Source: Flaccisagitta enflata
Lineage: Eukaryota; Chaetognatha; Sagittoidea; Aphragmophora
Length of the DNA: 64,000 bases
Reading direction: 5' to 3'
NCBI GenBank assembly: GCA_965153355.1
Contig: OZ231128.1
Span: forward strand, 32,178,001 to 32,242,000
Below, piece by piece: positions 49,779-63,030 of this stretch. Under the pieces are notes generated by a model. That model was given only the letters and a program-made list of their open reading frames with translations. It did no database searches and was not told where the DNA came from. Position 1 is the stretch's first letter. Each line of letters starts with the position of its first letter. The position numbers and the translations under genes are program-made.

Positions 49779-50163
49779 TTTTTAGGTGCGCCATAGCATC
49801 TCTGAAAGAGGCTCTGTCCGTCTGTCTGTCTGTCTGTCTGTCTGTCGGTCTGTCTGTCGGTCACGCTCGAATGAAAAATCGTTTCTCGTCATTACAGTCA
49901 TTATCCTAATCAGCTGTGGATAGGTCTGCTAGGGCTCGGGATAGATTGGAAACAGCTAGGGATGGATCTGATATTGCTAGGGATAGGTCCAATTGAGCTA
50001 GGAATGGGTCTGATAGAGCTAAGTATGGGTCTGATAGAGCTAGGAATAGGTTCAATAGAGCTAGGGATAGGTCTGGGATAGAGCTAGGGGCATAGAGCTA
50101 CGGATAGGTCGAAGAATTAATAACGCCAGGCGCACCGTCTTGGCCTGTGTATCCGGCCTTGTT
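49779..50163 (+). mobile_element. Hairpin-ended element, GGTGCGC subfamily, nested in a CGCGAC-type element
   Basis: It starts TTTTTAGGTGCGCCATAGCA and ends GCCAGGCGCACCG...GTATCCGGCCTTGTT, with GATAGGTCTGATAGAGCT units inside (49915-50100). Flanking halves of a CGCGAC-type element ('cgtgcacgcgaactacaactcgc' at 49684 and 'cacgcgaattgggtagcc...ggccttgtt' to 50212) show it inserted into an older copy. Confidence 0.78.
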
Positions 50164-50466
50164 TTATCACTGCCCCACACGCGAATTGGGTAGCCGTGTA
50201 TCCGGCCTTGTTTTCTTCCAGCCGCCATGGCCTGTCGATTCTTAATCGCGTGATGATGCGTTCATGTGTCTACAACTACAACTTGAACAAGTTCCTCTGT
50301 CTATCCTTCTAACGGATGCGTCAACCCAACCCTTAAGTCAATCAATGCCCCTGCCCTTTCTTATTTTTCCGGGTCATTTTCAGTTGTGGTCTTTCAGATC
50401 GAACTAGGTATTTGTCATGATGAAATGGTCATTGGCTTTAAAAACGGAGGGACATCAGTCTGACTA

Positions 50467-50868
50467 CAGAGAAAAGGTTAATATAAGGTGTGAACCCCCT
50501 GAAAACTGTAGCACCCCCACCTACAGCTCTAGTCAATTAAATTAAAGACACTTTAAAGGTAAAGGTAGAATGTTTATATCAATGCAAGTGGCGTCACCAG
50601 AGCGATTTTCTAATTTTGTTTTTTAAGTCAAGATATAGCTTAATAAAGCACTAAAATTAACTATTATTAAAAGTTCATAAAATCAAGAATTTTGTATTAT
50701 AATTTGAGACTGGAATGAAAATTGTAAAATCGCTCTGGTGGCGCCACTTGTACAGTAACAAACTTTAATTAGAAACATCCGATTCATTATTTATCACTGT
50801 TATTTGATCTGTAAGGGGGGGTGCTACAGTTTTAGGGGGGTTCACATCTTATATTTCTCCTTCCTCTG
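50467..50868. mobile_element. 0.4 kb foldback (MITE-like) with TA flanks
   Basis: The left TA-CAGAGAAAAGG...ATATAAGGTGTGAACC is inverted at the right (GGTTCACATCTTATAT...CCTCTG-TA). Inner pairing includes CTGTAGCACCCCCA and 'agagcgattt'/'aaatcgctct'. Near 50610 and 50730 'gtggcgtcaccagagcgatttt' pairs with its inverse around a short AT-rich loop. Confidence 0.8.
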
Positions 50869-51289
50869 TATAGAATTTTCATCATCTGTCATTTTTCAGT
50901 TTACAATTTCGTGATTCCAGCACCTCTATACTTCGCCAATCTTATTCGTCTGATTTCAGCAACAGAATAATCTTTTTTCCTCCAACCAAAAAAAAAAACA
51001 CCTTCCATGCTCCACCGACGCCATCATCCGATGCTTGCACCAACAACACTACCATCATCACCGTCGCCGCTACGACGGCGATGACATTTACCACCACCAT
51101 TTCCACTTTCAGGTTAGTCAGTCAACCACCCCGCAGGCCGCGATAACGAAGACCACCATCGTTATCGCCGCCGCCGAGGCCGCCATAACACCGACCACAA
51201 CCCATCACCACCACCACCGCCACCACCTTCACCTCAACTTTCATCACCACCACCGCCACCGCCGCCACCATTACCCTCAACACCACCAC

Positions 51290-51380
51290 CGCCACCACCA
51301 CCACCACCACCACCACCACCACCACCACCACCACCACCACCACCACCACCACCACCACCACCACCACCACCACCACCACG
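51290..51380. repeat. (CCA)n microsatellite
   Basis: A pure CAC/CCA run within a longer CCA-biased stretch (51020-51400). Poly-His frames are its translations. A donor-like TTTCAG-GTTAGT at 51112 is noted but has no convincing exon before it. Confidence 0.9.
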
Positions 51381-51506
51381 ACCAGTGCAACCCAACTTCC
51401 GGCCGCAATTGATGCCGCCGAGACTCTCGCCGGTTCAAGGCTCTCCTCCATTATCCCAAAGTGAACGATGTTTTCTTTACCGAGTGATTCTCGAGATTAA
51501 AAACTC

Positions 51507-51666
<160 letters not shown>

Positions 51667-51815
51667 AAAAGCAATTTGATTGACGAAACGTAATGCCTCC
51701 CTAATGGTACACAATTCTTCAAGAGAGGCTTCTATTGTACATTTTACGGGATTGATATATCACATTCAGAAAAATAACATTTTCCTATTCTAGCGACGCA
51801 AAAGTCTCATTTTAC

Positions 51816-52064
51816 TTTTTTAGTCGCGTGCACGCGACTCTATGACCCGCTCTGTCCGTCTGTTGGTCCGTCCGTCGGTCCATCCGTCCGTCTTTCACAC
51901 TTAGCTTTTTTCATCGTCTTACGTCATTTTAAGTAATTTTAAGTTATTTCAAGACAATTTACAATTATTCTTATAGTCTTATGGTCTTTTAGTCTTTTAG
52001 TCTTCTAATCTTTTGGTCTAATGGTCTTAACAACCGCACCCGACTGTAAGGTGCTGGCCTTGTT
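51816..52064 (+). mobile_element. Short member of the array-bearing CGCGAC subfamily
   Basis: TTTTTAGTCGCGTGCACGCGAC with 'ctatgacccgctctgtcc' at the left, a small AAGTCATTTT and GTCTTTTA array, and CCGCACCCGACTGTAAGGTG-CTGGCCTTGTT at the right. Confidence 0.85.
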
Positions 52065-53215
52065 ATCTACCGCGTCGAACTGTCGTGACTTTTTCTACAA
52101 ATATGCCGATACTAATATGTTGTATACTTTTGTGCAAACAACTATCGTATAACACCGCTCTTTGCCGGACCATTCATTTTATGGTTCCTACATCATACTC
52201 AAATCAGTGATTAACGGGGTATCTGACATAAGGGTAGGGTAACAATCTTACACAGAAGATGTCATCTAGACTGGGAAATACGGTGAACCCATGACTGGAA
52301 TACCCATTATGCACAATTGCACACAAAATAAAACCATGTGGGTGCAATGCTTATGCCTCAAAGGGTTGACAATGGGGTATAGCCGGCTAAATAATAGTAA
52401 TATTGTTTGCAATCAGTGAAACAAACTGACTTTCAACTCATATGACTTGAAAGAATTGTGAGTTATGGAGATCCTATTTAATGGTCACATGTTTGAGTCA
52501 CGAGCAGTGATTGGAGTTAACAACTAACAAGTTAATAAGTTGGCAATGTTTCCTGAAAGAGTGATTCACCCTTTATTTCTTTCCTAAGATAAGCTGCAGG
52601 TAGATGCCATATCCCATCATTAACACCTTAGAGCACAGGCACACAAGCAAAATAAAATACCTTCAACTTAATTAGTATCCAAGCTATGAGTTCCTTCGTA
52701 TTTCCAAGTCTAGACCACATCTACTGTACTCATAAAGAATCTTTAACTGAACAACGCTCGTCTTTCGGGGGCGTATACTTTGGGTAAACACCGATGCGGA
52801 TGTAATTACAGTCACAGGCGGGTAGGAAAGGTAAATGGGCATTAGGCTGAAGACGCATATTTATTTGGGACGTAGCTCACAACAGGTATGCAGTATGCTG
52901 ATTACTGATCAGGGTGACATTAGTTATTAACCGGAAGAAATTGGAAAAGGGCGTCGAAAAGGCAGACAAAGAGAATGTCAGACAAAAAGACAGACAGATC
53001 GTCAGTCACAAACAGACTAACTGACAGATAGTCAGGAAGATTGACAAACACAAAGAGTCAAAGACACACAGTCAAACAGAGACTACAGTGTCGTTGGAAA
53101 GACAGACGAAAAGACAGACATAAAAAACCGTCAGGAAGACAGAAAGACAGACAGGCAGTTAGACACACAGAGCCGATGTGAATGAACGGAAGGCAAAAGA
53201 ATGAGTTAATCAATA
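52065..53215. other. Longest element-free stretch on the right side
   Basis: Unique sequence without recognised elements to about 52980, then GACAGACA-type short repeats to 53380. I found no exon with both splice sites. Confidence 0.45.
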
Positions 53216-53398
53216 ATCATACAGACCGAATGACATAAAGGCAGACCGACAGACAGACAGAGACGGGCAGACAGACAAATACTGACAGTGCCACGGTTAG
53301 ACAGTTGGACGGACACATAGAAAGACAGAAATCCAGACAGTGAGACAGGCAGACAAACAGACAGACAGACAGACCGAGGACTTCGTAACTTTTTTTAC

Positions 53399-53457
53399 GG
53401 TAAAAATCAATTTTCGACGTTTTAACCTCAAGTTCTCCGGAGGCCATAAGAACTTGT
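53399..53457 (-). CDS. Weak candidate exon of about 20 codons
   Basis: On the minus strand an acceptor cggcggtcgccag with a CT-rich tract just upstream opens a frame QVLMASGELEVKTSKIDFY, ending at a GTAAAA donor-like site. The peptide looks coding and its composition resembles the candidate at 43308, but the donor is poor and the segment is short. The family was not recognised. Confidence 0.22.
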
Positions 53458-53475
53458 CTGGCGACCGCCGGAAGG

Positions 53476-53478
<3 letters not shown>

Positions 53479-53530
<52 letters not shown>
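53479..53530. repeat. (GA)n microsatellite
   Basis: A GA run followed by GAAAGA variants to 53562. Confidence 0.95.
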
Positions 53531-53561
<31 letters not shown>

Positions 53562-53689
53562 ATCGCTACCGGAGCTAAAAAGCAATATCATGTTTTGTGC
53601 ATTTTCCCTTTTTATATCCATAAGTGGATGAGTGCGCTCTACTCAGTCTTCTCCTCTCATTTTTCTTTGCCTCTTCCCCCCCCCTTCTT

Positions 53690-53691
<2 letters not shown>

Positions 53692-53777
<86 letters not shown>
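53692..53777. repeat. (CT)n microsatellite
   Basis: A pure CT run followed by a T tract. Confidence 0.96.
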
Positions 53778-53786
<9 letters not shown>

Positions 53787-54087
53787 TTTTTCGTTTTCCT
53801 TGTTTTCTAGTTTTGACTGTCTTTCCATCGTTGGTTGTCTATGACTATGACTCGCATCGACTCGCAATCAAGGACCTCGTTATTTGATGTAAAATACGCC
53901 TTACAATCACCTCATCTTTAATGCCTTCTTAGCAAATTTTGAGCTATATATCAGGTTTCTCTATAAGCCGAACTCAAATGATGTCATAGCCAGAATACGG
54001 GAACACGGTAAAGTCTACATAAAGAAAGTGGGAAACAGGTTTTTTTACCGCATGCACGCGTCTGTATGCGTAGCTGTAACGTCATCA

Positions 54088-54111
54088 TCGTCGTCGTCGT
54101 CGTCGTCGTCG

Positions 54112-54161
<50 letters not shown>

Positions 54162-54163
54162 GC

Positions 54164-54209
<46 letters not shown>

Positions 54210-54210
54210 C
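54088..54210. repeat. (GTC)n(GTT)n microsatellite
   Basis: GTC units to about 54111, then GTT units. Poly-Gln on the minus strand is its translation. Confidence 0.95.
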
Positions 54211-54334
54211 TTTTTGTTGTTCTTTTTCTTGTTCTTGTCTTGTTGTCGACTTGTCGTTATTGTTTTCAGACACTAGCAGGAATTCTATCTACCACCACAC
54301 CTCATAATCTGCAGTAAACGACCGTGAGATCAAA

Positions 54335-54480
54335 CCCGTAGCCAACCCCGAGCCGACCCCGAGCCAACCCCAAGCCAACCCCGAGCCAACCCCGAGCTCG
54401 GGCGACTCGGGTTTTTTTTGGGGGGTTGGCTCAGGGTTGATTCGGGATTCAACCCCCAGCAACCCCCAGCAACCCAAGTC
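54335..54480. repeat. Minisatellite of AGCCAACCCCG units
   Basis: About six 11-12 bp units at 54338-54400. A partly inverted continuation ('ggggttggctcagggttg') lies at 54418-54440, with AACCCCCAGC units after that. Confidence 0.75.
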
Positions 54481-54574
54481 GATCGACAACCATTTCCGTG
54501 ACTATCGCCGCTGCAGGCCGTCGACGCATTCTTGCTTCTACCAGCAGTACGCAAAAGCCTCCAACCTTTGTCGC

Positions 54575-54576
<2 letters not shown>

Positions 54577-54651
<75 letters not shown>
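54577..54651. repeat. (GA)n microsatellite
   Basis: A pure GA run. Together with the next feature it forms an imperfect GA/CT inverted pair about 60 bp apart. Confidence 0.96.
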
Positions 54652-54652
<1 letters not shown>

Positions 54653-54712
54653 CTTTTAGGCCGGCTAGATGAATCTTAAAAGCCAGAATAACCAACAAAC
54701 TCTTTTTACTCT

Positions 54713-54908
<196 letters not shown>

Positions 54909-55714
54909 CAGTCGCTTATAGTTATACGGGGCATCCACTGAAACACGAATTCAAGATTGAGAAAAAGAAGCCGCTTTTTGACCGGTGAAACTGGAAAAAC
55001 GAATGCTTATATTGATTAAGTACAACAGCCCTGGGCCTTTTGACCCAGAGTGCTCAGATCCTTTATGTTCGCGGGGTATGTGTACCATTGGATGGTAAAA
55101 GACACCCCCTGAAATTTCAGACCCATCGGATAATACAAAACCTAGCACGCAACCCACTACCACTCCCATAGTTTAACATAGGGAAGAGCCAAAACCCCTT
55201 TTGTACATTTTTCATGGTACTGAAGGGGGGGGGGGCGGGTGGCGGCCCAGGTTTCGCAATATCCAATAGGTCTGAAATTCTAGTAGGGTACTAATACGAA
55301 AACAGCTGAAATGTTTCAATATGGCCTCCAGCACATGGATTGGCTCGTATTTACATGGGTCACACGAATGACAGCCATAATTGACACTTGGGACTCATTT
55401 CATACCACCCGTAGTAGTGTAAATGAGCGGTATCTGCAACTAAGTTTCTGGCACTTTTATTCGCCAAGAAAATGGAGCTATACCGTGTTTTGCAATGAGT
55501 CGAGATGAGCAGATACACGCAAAAAACCTACCAGACAATTAATATAGACACTGGTGATGATGCTGGCACCACCTAGGCCGACCGTTAGTGATAAGATTTG
55601 TGTGTTAGAAAAATTTTAGAAAAAATTGATAGGTCCTCTTTTACTTGGAAATCTACATCGGTTTAAAAGTTAATAATCAACCACATTTTCCTTTTGATTT
55701 TGAATAGTACAACC

Positions 55715-55715
<1 letters not shown>

Positions 55716-55746
<31 letters not shown>

Positions 55747-55869
55747 AACAAACACACGCACACACACACACACAAACACACGCATACACACACACACAGC
55801 CACACACACACACACAGTCACACACACACACAGTCACACACACACACACACAGCCACACACACACACAG

Positions 55870-55917
<48 letters not shown>

Positions 55918-55969
55918 CCAAACACACACACACACACACAGCCAAACACACACACACACACACACAGCC

Positions 55970-56012
<43 letters not shown>
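55716..56012. repeat. Imperfect (CA)n microsatellite
   Basis: CA runs with periodic GCCA and GTCA interruptions. Confidence 0.95.
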
Positions 56013-56016
<4 letters not shown>

Positions 56017-56039
56017 CCATGACCCGCACTCACAACTTT

Positions 56040-56190
56040 GAAGGCCAGATACAAGGCTACCGCAGTCGTGGACAGGGGCTGCATTTTAGGTCATTAAAGC
56101 ATTTAGAAAGAAACAGAGAGACCTAAGACCGCAAATACAAAAAACATGTATAATGACGGAACAACCAACCGTAGCAGCCGACTATAAAAA
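56040..56190 (-). mobile_element. Decayed hairpin-ended element
   Basis: 'ggccagatacaaggctaccgcagtcgtggac' at the left and 'gcagccgactataaaaaaag' at the right. The stem is no longer intact. Confidence 0.55.
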
Positions 56191-56460
56191 AAGAAGCCAT
56201 TGCAATGCATTGTTGTCATGAGAATTGATTCATTTATTCATCTTTGATAACCAAACGTGTAAAATTGAGGAAATAACTTCATTAAGGCATAATTGTGAGT
56301 GGCGTGCCCGGCGTGTACTCTCAACAGAATCACTAAATTAAGGCCTGTTTATTTACATTCATTTCTTCATTCGCGTGTATGAACATATTTTTGCACCCCT
56401 GCTAGAACTTTTATTCTCAATGACTCTGGACAACAATCTTTGTAAGTAGCTAACTCGTTT

Positions 56461-56591
56461 AGGTCATTTTAAGTTATTTCAAGACAGTTTACATTTAGTC
56501 TTTTAATCTTTTGGCCTTTTAGTATTCAGTTTTTTGGTCTTATGGTCTCAACAACTGCACGCGACTGTGTCTGTAAGGTGTTGGCCTTGTT
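56461..56591 (+). mobile_element. Truncated array-bearing CGCGAC element
   Basis: It keeps the AAGTTATTTCAAGACAGTTT and GTCTTTTA body and the right end CTGCACGCGACTG...GGTGTTGGCCTTGTT. The hairpin start is missing. Confidence 0.7.
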
Positions 56592-56797
56592 TTATGAATG
56601 ACTGTCATTCATGAATGAATAAATGAATCAATGAATGAGTCACTGAATGTATGCTACTTTTATCGGGTAGAACCACGTTACTGTTGAAGAAATGCAAGAT
56701 TTTGAGGTTTTTATTGAATGCTATACCGACCAACCAACCGACCAACTGACCGACCAACCAATGGACAGCCTAAAATAGTGATACGAGGATGCAACAA

Positions 56798-57059
56798 AAC
56801 AAGGCCATCACCTTACAGTCGCGTGTGGTTGTTAAGACCATAAGACCACAAGACCAAAAGACTAAAAGACTAAAAGACTAAAAGACCAAAAGACTAAAAG
56901 ACTAAGAGACTAAATGTAAATTGACTCAGATTAACTTTAAATAACTTAAAATAACTCAAAATAACTTATGATGTAAAACGACGAAAAAAAGCTAAGGGTT
57001 ACCGACAGACAGACAGACGGACAGAGTGGGTCATAGAGTCGCGTGCATGCGACTAAAAA
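56798..57059 (-). mobile_element. Short member of the array-bearing CGCGAC subfamily
   Basis: AACAAGGCCATCACCTTACAGTCGCGTG at the left (word CAGTCGCGTG), an AGACTAAA array, and the terminal stem GTCGCGTGCATGCGAC with TAAAAA. Confidence 0.85.
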
Positions 57060-58027
<968 letters not shown>

Positions 58028-58395
58028 AAAAAATTGGGGAATTTTGGTCGTTAAATCCGAATGTTAAATCGAATTTCTGATTTCTTATTACGTATACTTA
58101 TTTGATCCAAACAGCTACACAGGCTAGCATGATTTCACGAATGATTATAACGACGAGATGTTCTGTAGGTGTCCGTATCCCGTGACTTTCCATGGCTCAA
58201 AATCTAAGGAAGAACTGAAAACAGTCTCACCATCATCACTATCAGGAATAAAACGTCGAATTCGTAGCTTTCAAAAAGGAAAAAAAGAGAGAAAGAAAAC
58301 ACACTGATTAAATCATTAATGAAAAAAGGCGATTTTATCACATGCCATAACTGGCCTTTTGCTTTGATTAAAAATGCTCCTCTTCCTCCCCACTC

Positions 58396-58503
<108 letters not shown>

Positions 58504-58508
58504 TTTTC

Positions 58509-58701
58509 TTAGTCGCGTGCAGGCGACTCTATAACCTGTATATCTGTCGGTCTGTATATCTGTATATCTGTCGGTCAATCCAAAACACTTAGCTTTTTTG
58601 GCGTTACAGGCGGTTTTTGCATAACTGCTTGCGGTAAACCTTTTTCATCACTGCCCCTACCCAACCGCACGCGACTTGGGTAGCTGTGTATCCAGCCTTG
58701 T
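58509..58701 (+). mobile_element. Short hairpin-ended element, CGCGAC subfamily
   Basis: TTAGTCGCGTGCAGGCGACT at the left, CGCACGCGACTTGGGTAGC...TCCAGCCTTGTC at the right. Confidence 0.82.
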
Positions 58702-59469
58702 CCTTTCTCTTATTCCACTCTCTCTAACTCAGCCAAACTGTGTCTGTCTGTCTGTCTAACTCGCTTTCTGTGCTCATTTCATATTTTCCGTGATTCTCAT
58801 CATCTCATGCCATGGTATGCCTTTTCTTGTTCTTTTTCTACTTTTTTTCTACTTCTTTTTCATCCATTTTAATTTTCTTTTCTTTATCCTCTTCATTATC
58901 CGTGAGTGTTCTTTTCTGATAAGATGAAAAATCCCAAGTTGTTTCTAATGAATCGTTAGGGAAATTGAAAAAAGAACACACGGAGAGTGACGATTTCAAA
59001 ACTTTTCACTTTCCTTGAATCCTGTCTTTAAAAAAGTATTTATTCTTTTTATGTCACGGATTAGCCACTCTATAAGTCTTTCCGTCTGTCCGTCCGTCGA
59101 TCCGTCTGTCCATTGTTCCGTCCATTACTAAGTCCCTTGGTCTGTCCGTTTGGAAGTGTAGAATGCGCATTTAAGATGCAGTGGTTGTGATTGATTGATG
59201 TTTTATGTTTGTGTGTGTGCGGAGGGGGAAGGGGTTGTATGCCCTTGGGCCCCCTGCCCACCCATTCACGAGGATATTGTAGCGTTACTTAATACTTGTC
59301 TGTTACTTACTATATTGCCCGTCAGTCCACCCGTCTGTCCGCTCGTCCATCGGCTGTTAACGGTGGTTCCTCAGCGTTTCTAGGTAAGCTGTACGGCGCC
59401 TACCCACCCGCTAGGCGATGTCGTACTTACTTCTTTGCCGTGTCCCCTTCTTTAGCTCCACCACCGTAC
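58702..59469. other. Mostly unique sequence with a decayed element
   Basis: 59057-59300 keeps a 'ctctataagtctttccgtctgtccgtcc' start, a 'ccccctgcccacccattcacgaggatattgta' block and a TACTTGTC-like end, comparable to the copy at 39177-39382. Confidence 0.4.
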
Positions 59470-59526
59470 CTTACAAGTAAGATTATTCACGTCTCCAACC
59501 GTTATATCATCATCAACGCAGCGAAG
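59470..59526 (-). CDS. Weak candidate 19-codon exon
   Basis: On the minus strand, acceptor tatttcttttggccgttag (AG at 59528-59527) and donor TGTAAG-GTACGG (59470/59469) bound exactly 57 bp with a single open frame, LRCVDDDITVGDVNNLTCK, phase 0. Both splice signals are good, but the exon is too short to identify and could be chance. Confidence 0.28.
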
Positions 59527-59724
59527 CTAACGGCCAAAAGAAATAGACAAGGAGCTTAGCCATAGACTAACCAATGGTCCCATGTTTCCCCTCTCGCCCA
59601 ACATCCAATTTCGCCCCAATATCCAATTTCGCCCCAATATCCTATCCCTCTTTCGTTTCGCAGTCCAGCGTCGTAACTCTACATAATTATCTTTTGACTA
59701 AATTGATGTCCCACAGATCACCTT

Positions 59725-59825
<101 letters not shown>

Positions 59826-59999
59826 GCGCGGTGCCTGTCCAACATCTTTACTTCTCGTTCCCCGTTGATGTTTTACCTCATGCAAGTTGATTTCCCCAGA
59901 CATCCATGCAAATGTCTTCTGCCTCATCATGATCTGATCATCGCGGCTACAAGACCTCTTCCCTTTTTTTTCACCTGACTCAAACTCACGCCAGCCCTC

Positions 60000-60282
<283 letters not shown>

Positions 60283-60543
60283 ATCACCCTTTCTTTCGTT
60301 TTTTTTCACTTTTGTTTTTTCTTTCCTCTTAAACTCATTCTCTTCCTTTTTCTCATTTTGCTTCGCTCCTTTCCCCTTCTTCTCCCTTTTATTACTCTTC
60401 TTTTTTTTTTCTTTTTTTTTTTTTGAGGGGGGGGTTTCCCCATTTTTCTTTACTTTTTTTCCCTCTTTCTTGACCGTTCTTTGACCTTTCCTCTTCTTTA
60501 CCAGTTCTCATTAATTTTTTTTTCAATCAGGGAAGTTCCTCTG

Positions 60544-60840
60544 AACAAGGCCAAGTAGGCCAACGATGCGTCCTCTTTGAAAGAATTTTTTTTTATGAAT
60601 GAATGTTTTTGTTATGAATGAATGTTATTTAAGAATGAATAAATGATTTAATAAATGAATTAGAAGTTGTAAGCTTCTTTTACTGGGTCAGGACCACTTT
60701 TCTGTTGAAAAAATGCATGAATTCGATGCTTTTAATGAATGCGTTACCAACCGACCAACCGACCGACTAACCGACTGACCGACTGACCAACCGACCGACG
60801 GACAGAGCCTATTATAGTGATGCGAGGACGCATCTAAAAA
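60544..60840 (-). mobile_element. Hairpin-ended element, GCGTCC subfamily
   Basis: AACAAGGCCAAGTAGGCCAACGATGCGTCC-type left end with the word GATGCGTCC. GAATGAAT units lie inside. The terminal stem is GATGCGAGGACGCATC followed by TAAAAA. Confidence 0.87.
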
Positions 60841-60941
60841 TGTTCAATTTTTTGCCTTAATCATAGTCAATCTTGTTTACATTCTGTTTACATTCAAATT
60901 CTGTCCGGTTTTCCTTTTTTCGTCCACTCGATGAAGAAAAT

Positions 60942-61072
60942 AACAAGGCCGGATACACGGCCACCAGTTGCGGACGGGTGGGCAGGGGCGGAGATGCGCG
61001 TTTTACCACTTTTCGACTCGATCACCTCTATGGACAAACCAACCAACCAACCGACCAACCAATCTATAAAAA
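60942..61072 (-). mobile_element. Short hairpin-ended element, GCGGAC subfamily, truncated
   Basis: AACAAGGCCGGATACACGGC with CAGTTGCGGACGGGTGGG and an ACCAACCA body. The hairpin end is missing. Confidence 0.75.
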
Positions 61073-61490
61073 AAACTCTAGAATATGTTAAATATTTAGT
61101 TGTACATCTATCATCTTCAACGATTCCATGAATATTGGGTTTTAAACATTTTCAAATGAATGTTAAGTATAAATGGCTCTCCCTTAAAAATTGTTAGCCA
61201 ATACCATATGCTCCCATTAACCTTTTTTGCAACCACAACGATTCAGTGAGGTTGGAATCGGCCATGAAAATGTAATAAATCTTTGGCGTTGTACAACCGA
61301 AACTTAGATGAAAAATCTTTAATCTACCTGAAAAATAACTTTCTTACCAGTTCTAGGAGCAGAAATCATGATGCAATCTTTTTGCTCATTTACAAGTGGC
61401 GTATCAATCTTGTTTTGCTTGTCATTTCTAAATGGCTTGATTTTTTAAATTCTCATGATATCTTACAATCACAATAACAATAACAACAGC
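61073..61490. other. AT-rich unique sequence
   Basis: It contains the 'gtcatttctaaatggcttga' phrase of the dispersed repeat at 61420-61440, just before the AAC tract. Confidence 0.4.
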
Positions 61491-61494
61491 AATA

Positions 61495-61850
<356 letters not shown>

Positions 61851-62099
61851 AAATAACAACAACAGACCCCGATATCTGTAGCAACAACAACCATCGTAAA
61901 TTCGTAAATTCCACTAAATCAATAAATAGCATTGAAAATTGCGCCGACGAAATGATGTATGGAGAAGAAGGCAGACGTGGGGATGGGGGTGGGGCCGGAG
62001 GGGGGTGAGGCGACAGTGCGTTGGAGAAAGCCCCTCACCGGTGTCACGGCGTGTGCGAATATAATTCGCCTGTTGAGTACACGAACGCGTGTGAAATGA

Positions 62100-62270
<171 letters not shown>

Positions 62271-62619
62271 TTTTTCGCACACATGTATCTGACATAAGGA
62301 ATAGAAGGAATGAGCGTCACCAAGACAGACGACAGACGACAAACAGACAAACAGACAATGACAAACCGGGAAGAAAAGAGGCAGAGACAGGGACACGGAG
62401 AGACAGAGATATCTTATGCGCACACAATTTGTACGGCGCACACAATTTGCGTTATACGGCCCGGGAAGAAGAGGAGGAGGGGGAGGAAAGGCAAGGACGG
62501 GCCGGCCGTGGATTTATTGCTTCCCGCTTCATATTCAGGTTTGGGCTCTCAATGTCAATAATACTAAAACGGCCGGCTTTACCGACCCTCCAGTAATAAC
62601 CTGCTCGCTTGCTTCCTTT

Positions 62620-62720
62620 TCAACCGCGCGCTGCGCGACTCTACGAGTTAATTTCTTTCGGTCCGTCCGTCTGTCAGTAACACTGTTACTCTTTTTGTTG
62701 TCTGGTCCGTCATGCTTGTG
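62620..62720 (+). mobile_element. Start of a truncated hairpin-ended element
   Basis: CGCGCGCTGCGCGACTCTACG followed by a GTCCGTCC body. The right end was not found. Confidence 0.5.
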
Positions 62721-62901
62721 ATACTCATCATTTTGATGATTGATCTTTTTTTTTGGGCATGCAAGGTCTCATTTATCATTGCATTCTTGGCTGTCCCTTT
62801 TCTGCTGTTTTTGTATGTCTGTCTGTTTTCTTAATTGTCTACGCACGAGACGCGACGTCAGCCTAATGACCGTGTTTTTCTTTCCTTTTCCTCTGTTCTA
62901 G

Positions 62902-63030
62902 ATTCTGAATAGACAAAACGGATCCGGGAGTAAAGGAAACCCGCTTACAATGCATGAGAATACGTTGACTTCTCGAAAGTTACGTTTCCTAAAATTTTCG
63001 ATAGCGGTCAATTATGGAGAAAACTCATAA
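62902..63030 (+). CDS. Very weak candidate terminal exon, plus strand
   Basis: A strong acceptor (ctttccttttcctctgttctag) is followed by 42 open codons and TAA: ILNRQNGSGSKGNPLTMHEN... There is no partner exon and no recognised motif. It may be chance. Confidence 0.15.
   Translation: MLNRQNGSGSKGNPLTMHENTLTSRKLRFLKFSIAVNYGENS

Noticed and set aside
51001-51440. Poly-His protein with donor-like TTTCAG-GTTAGT at 51112
   Set aside because: The frame is made by a CCA microsatellite, and no upstream exon or start context supports it.
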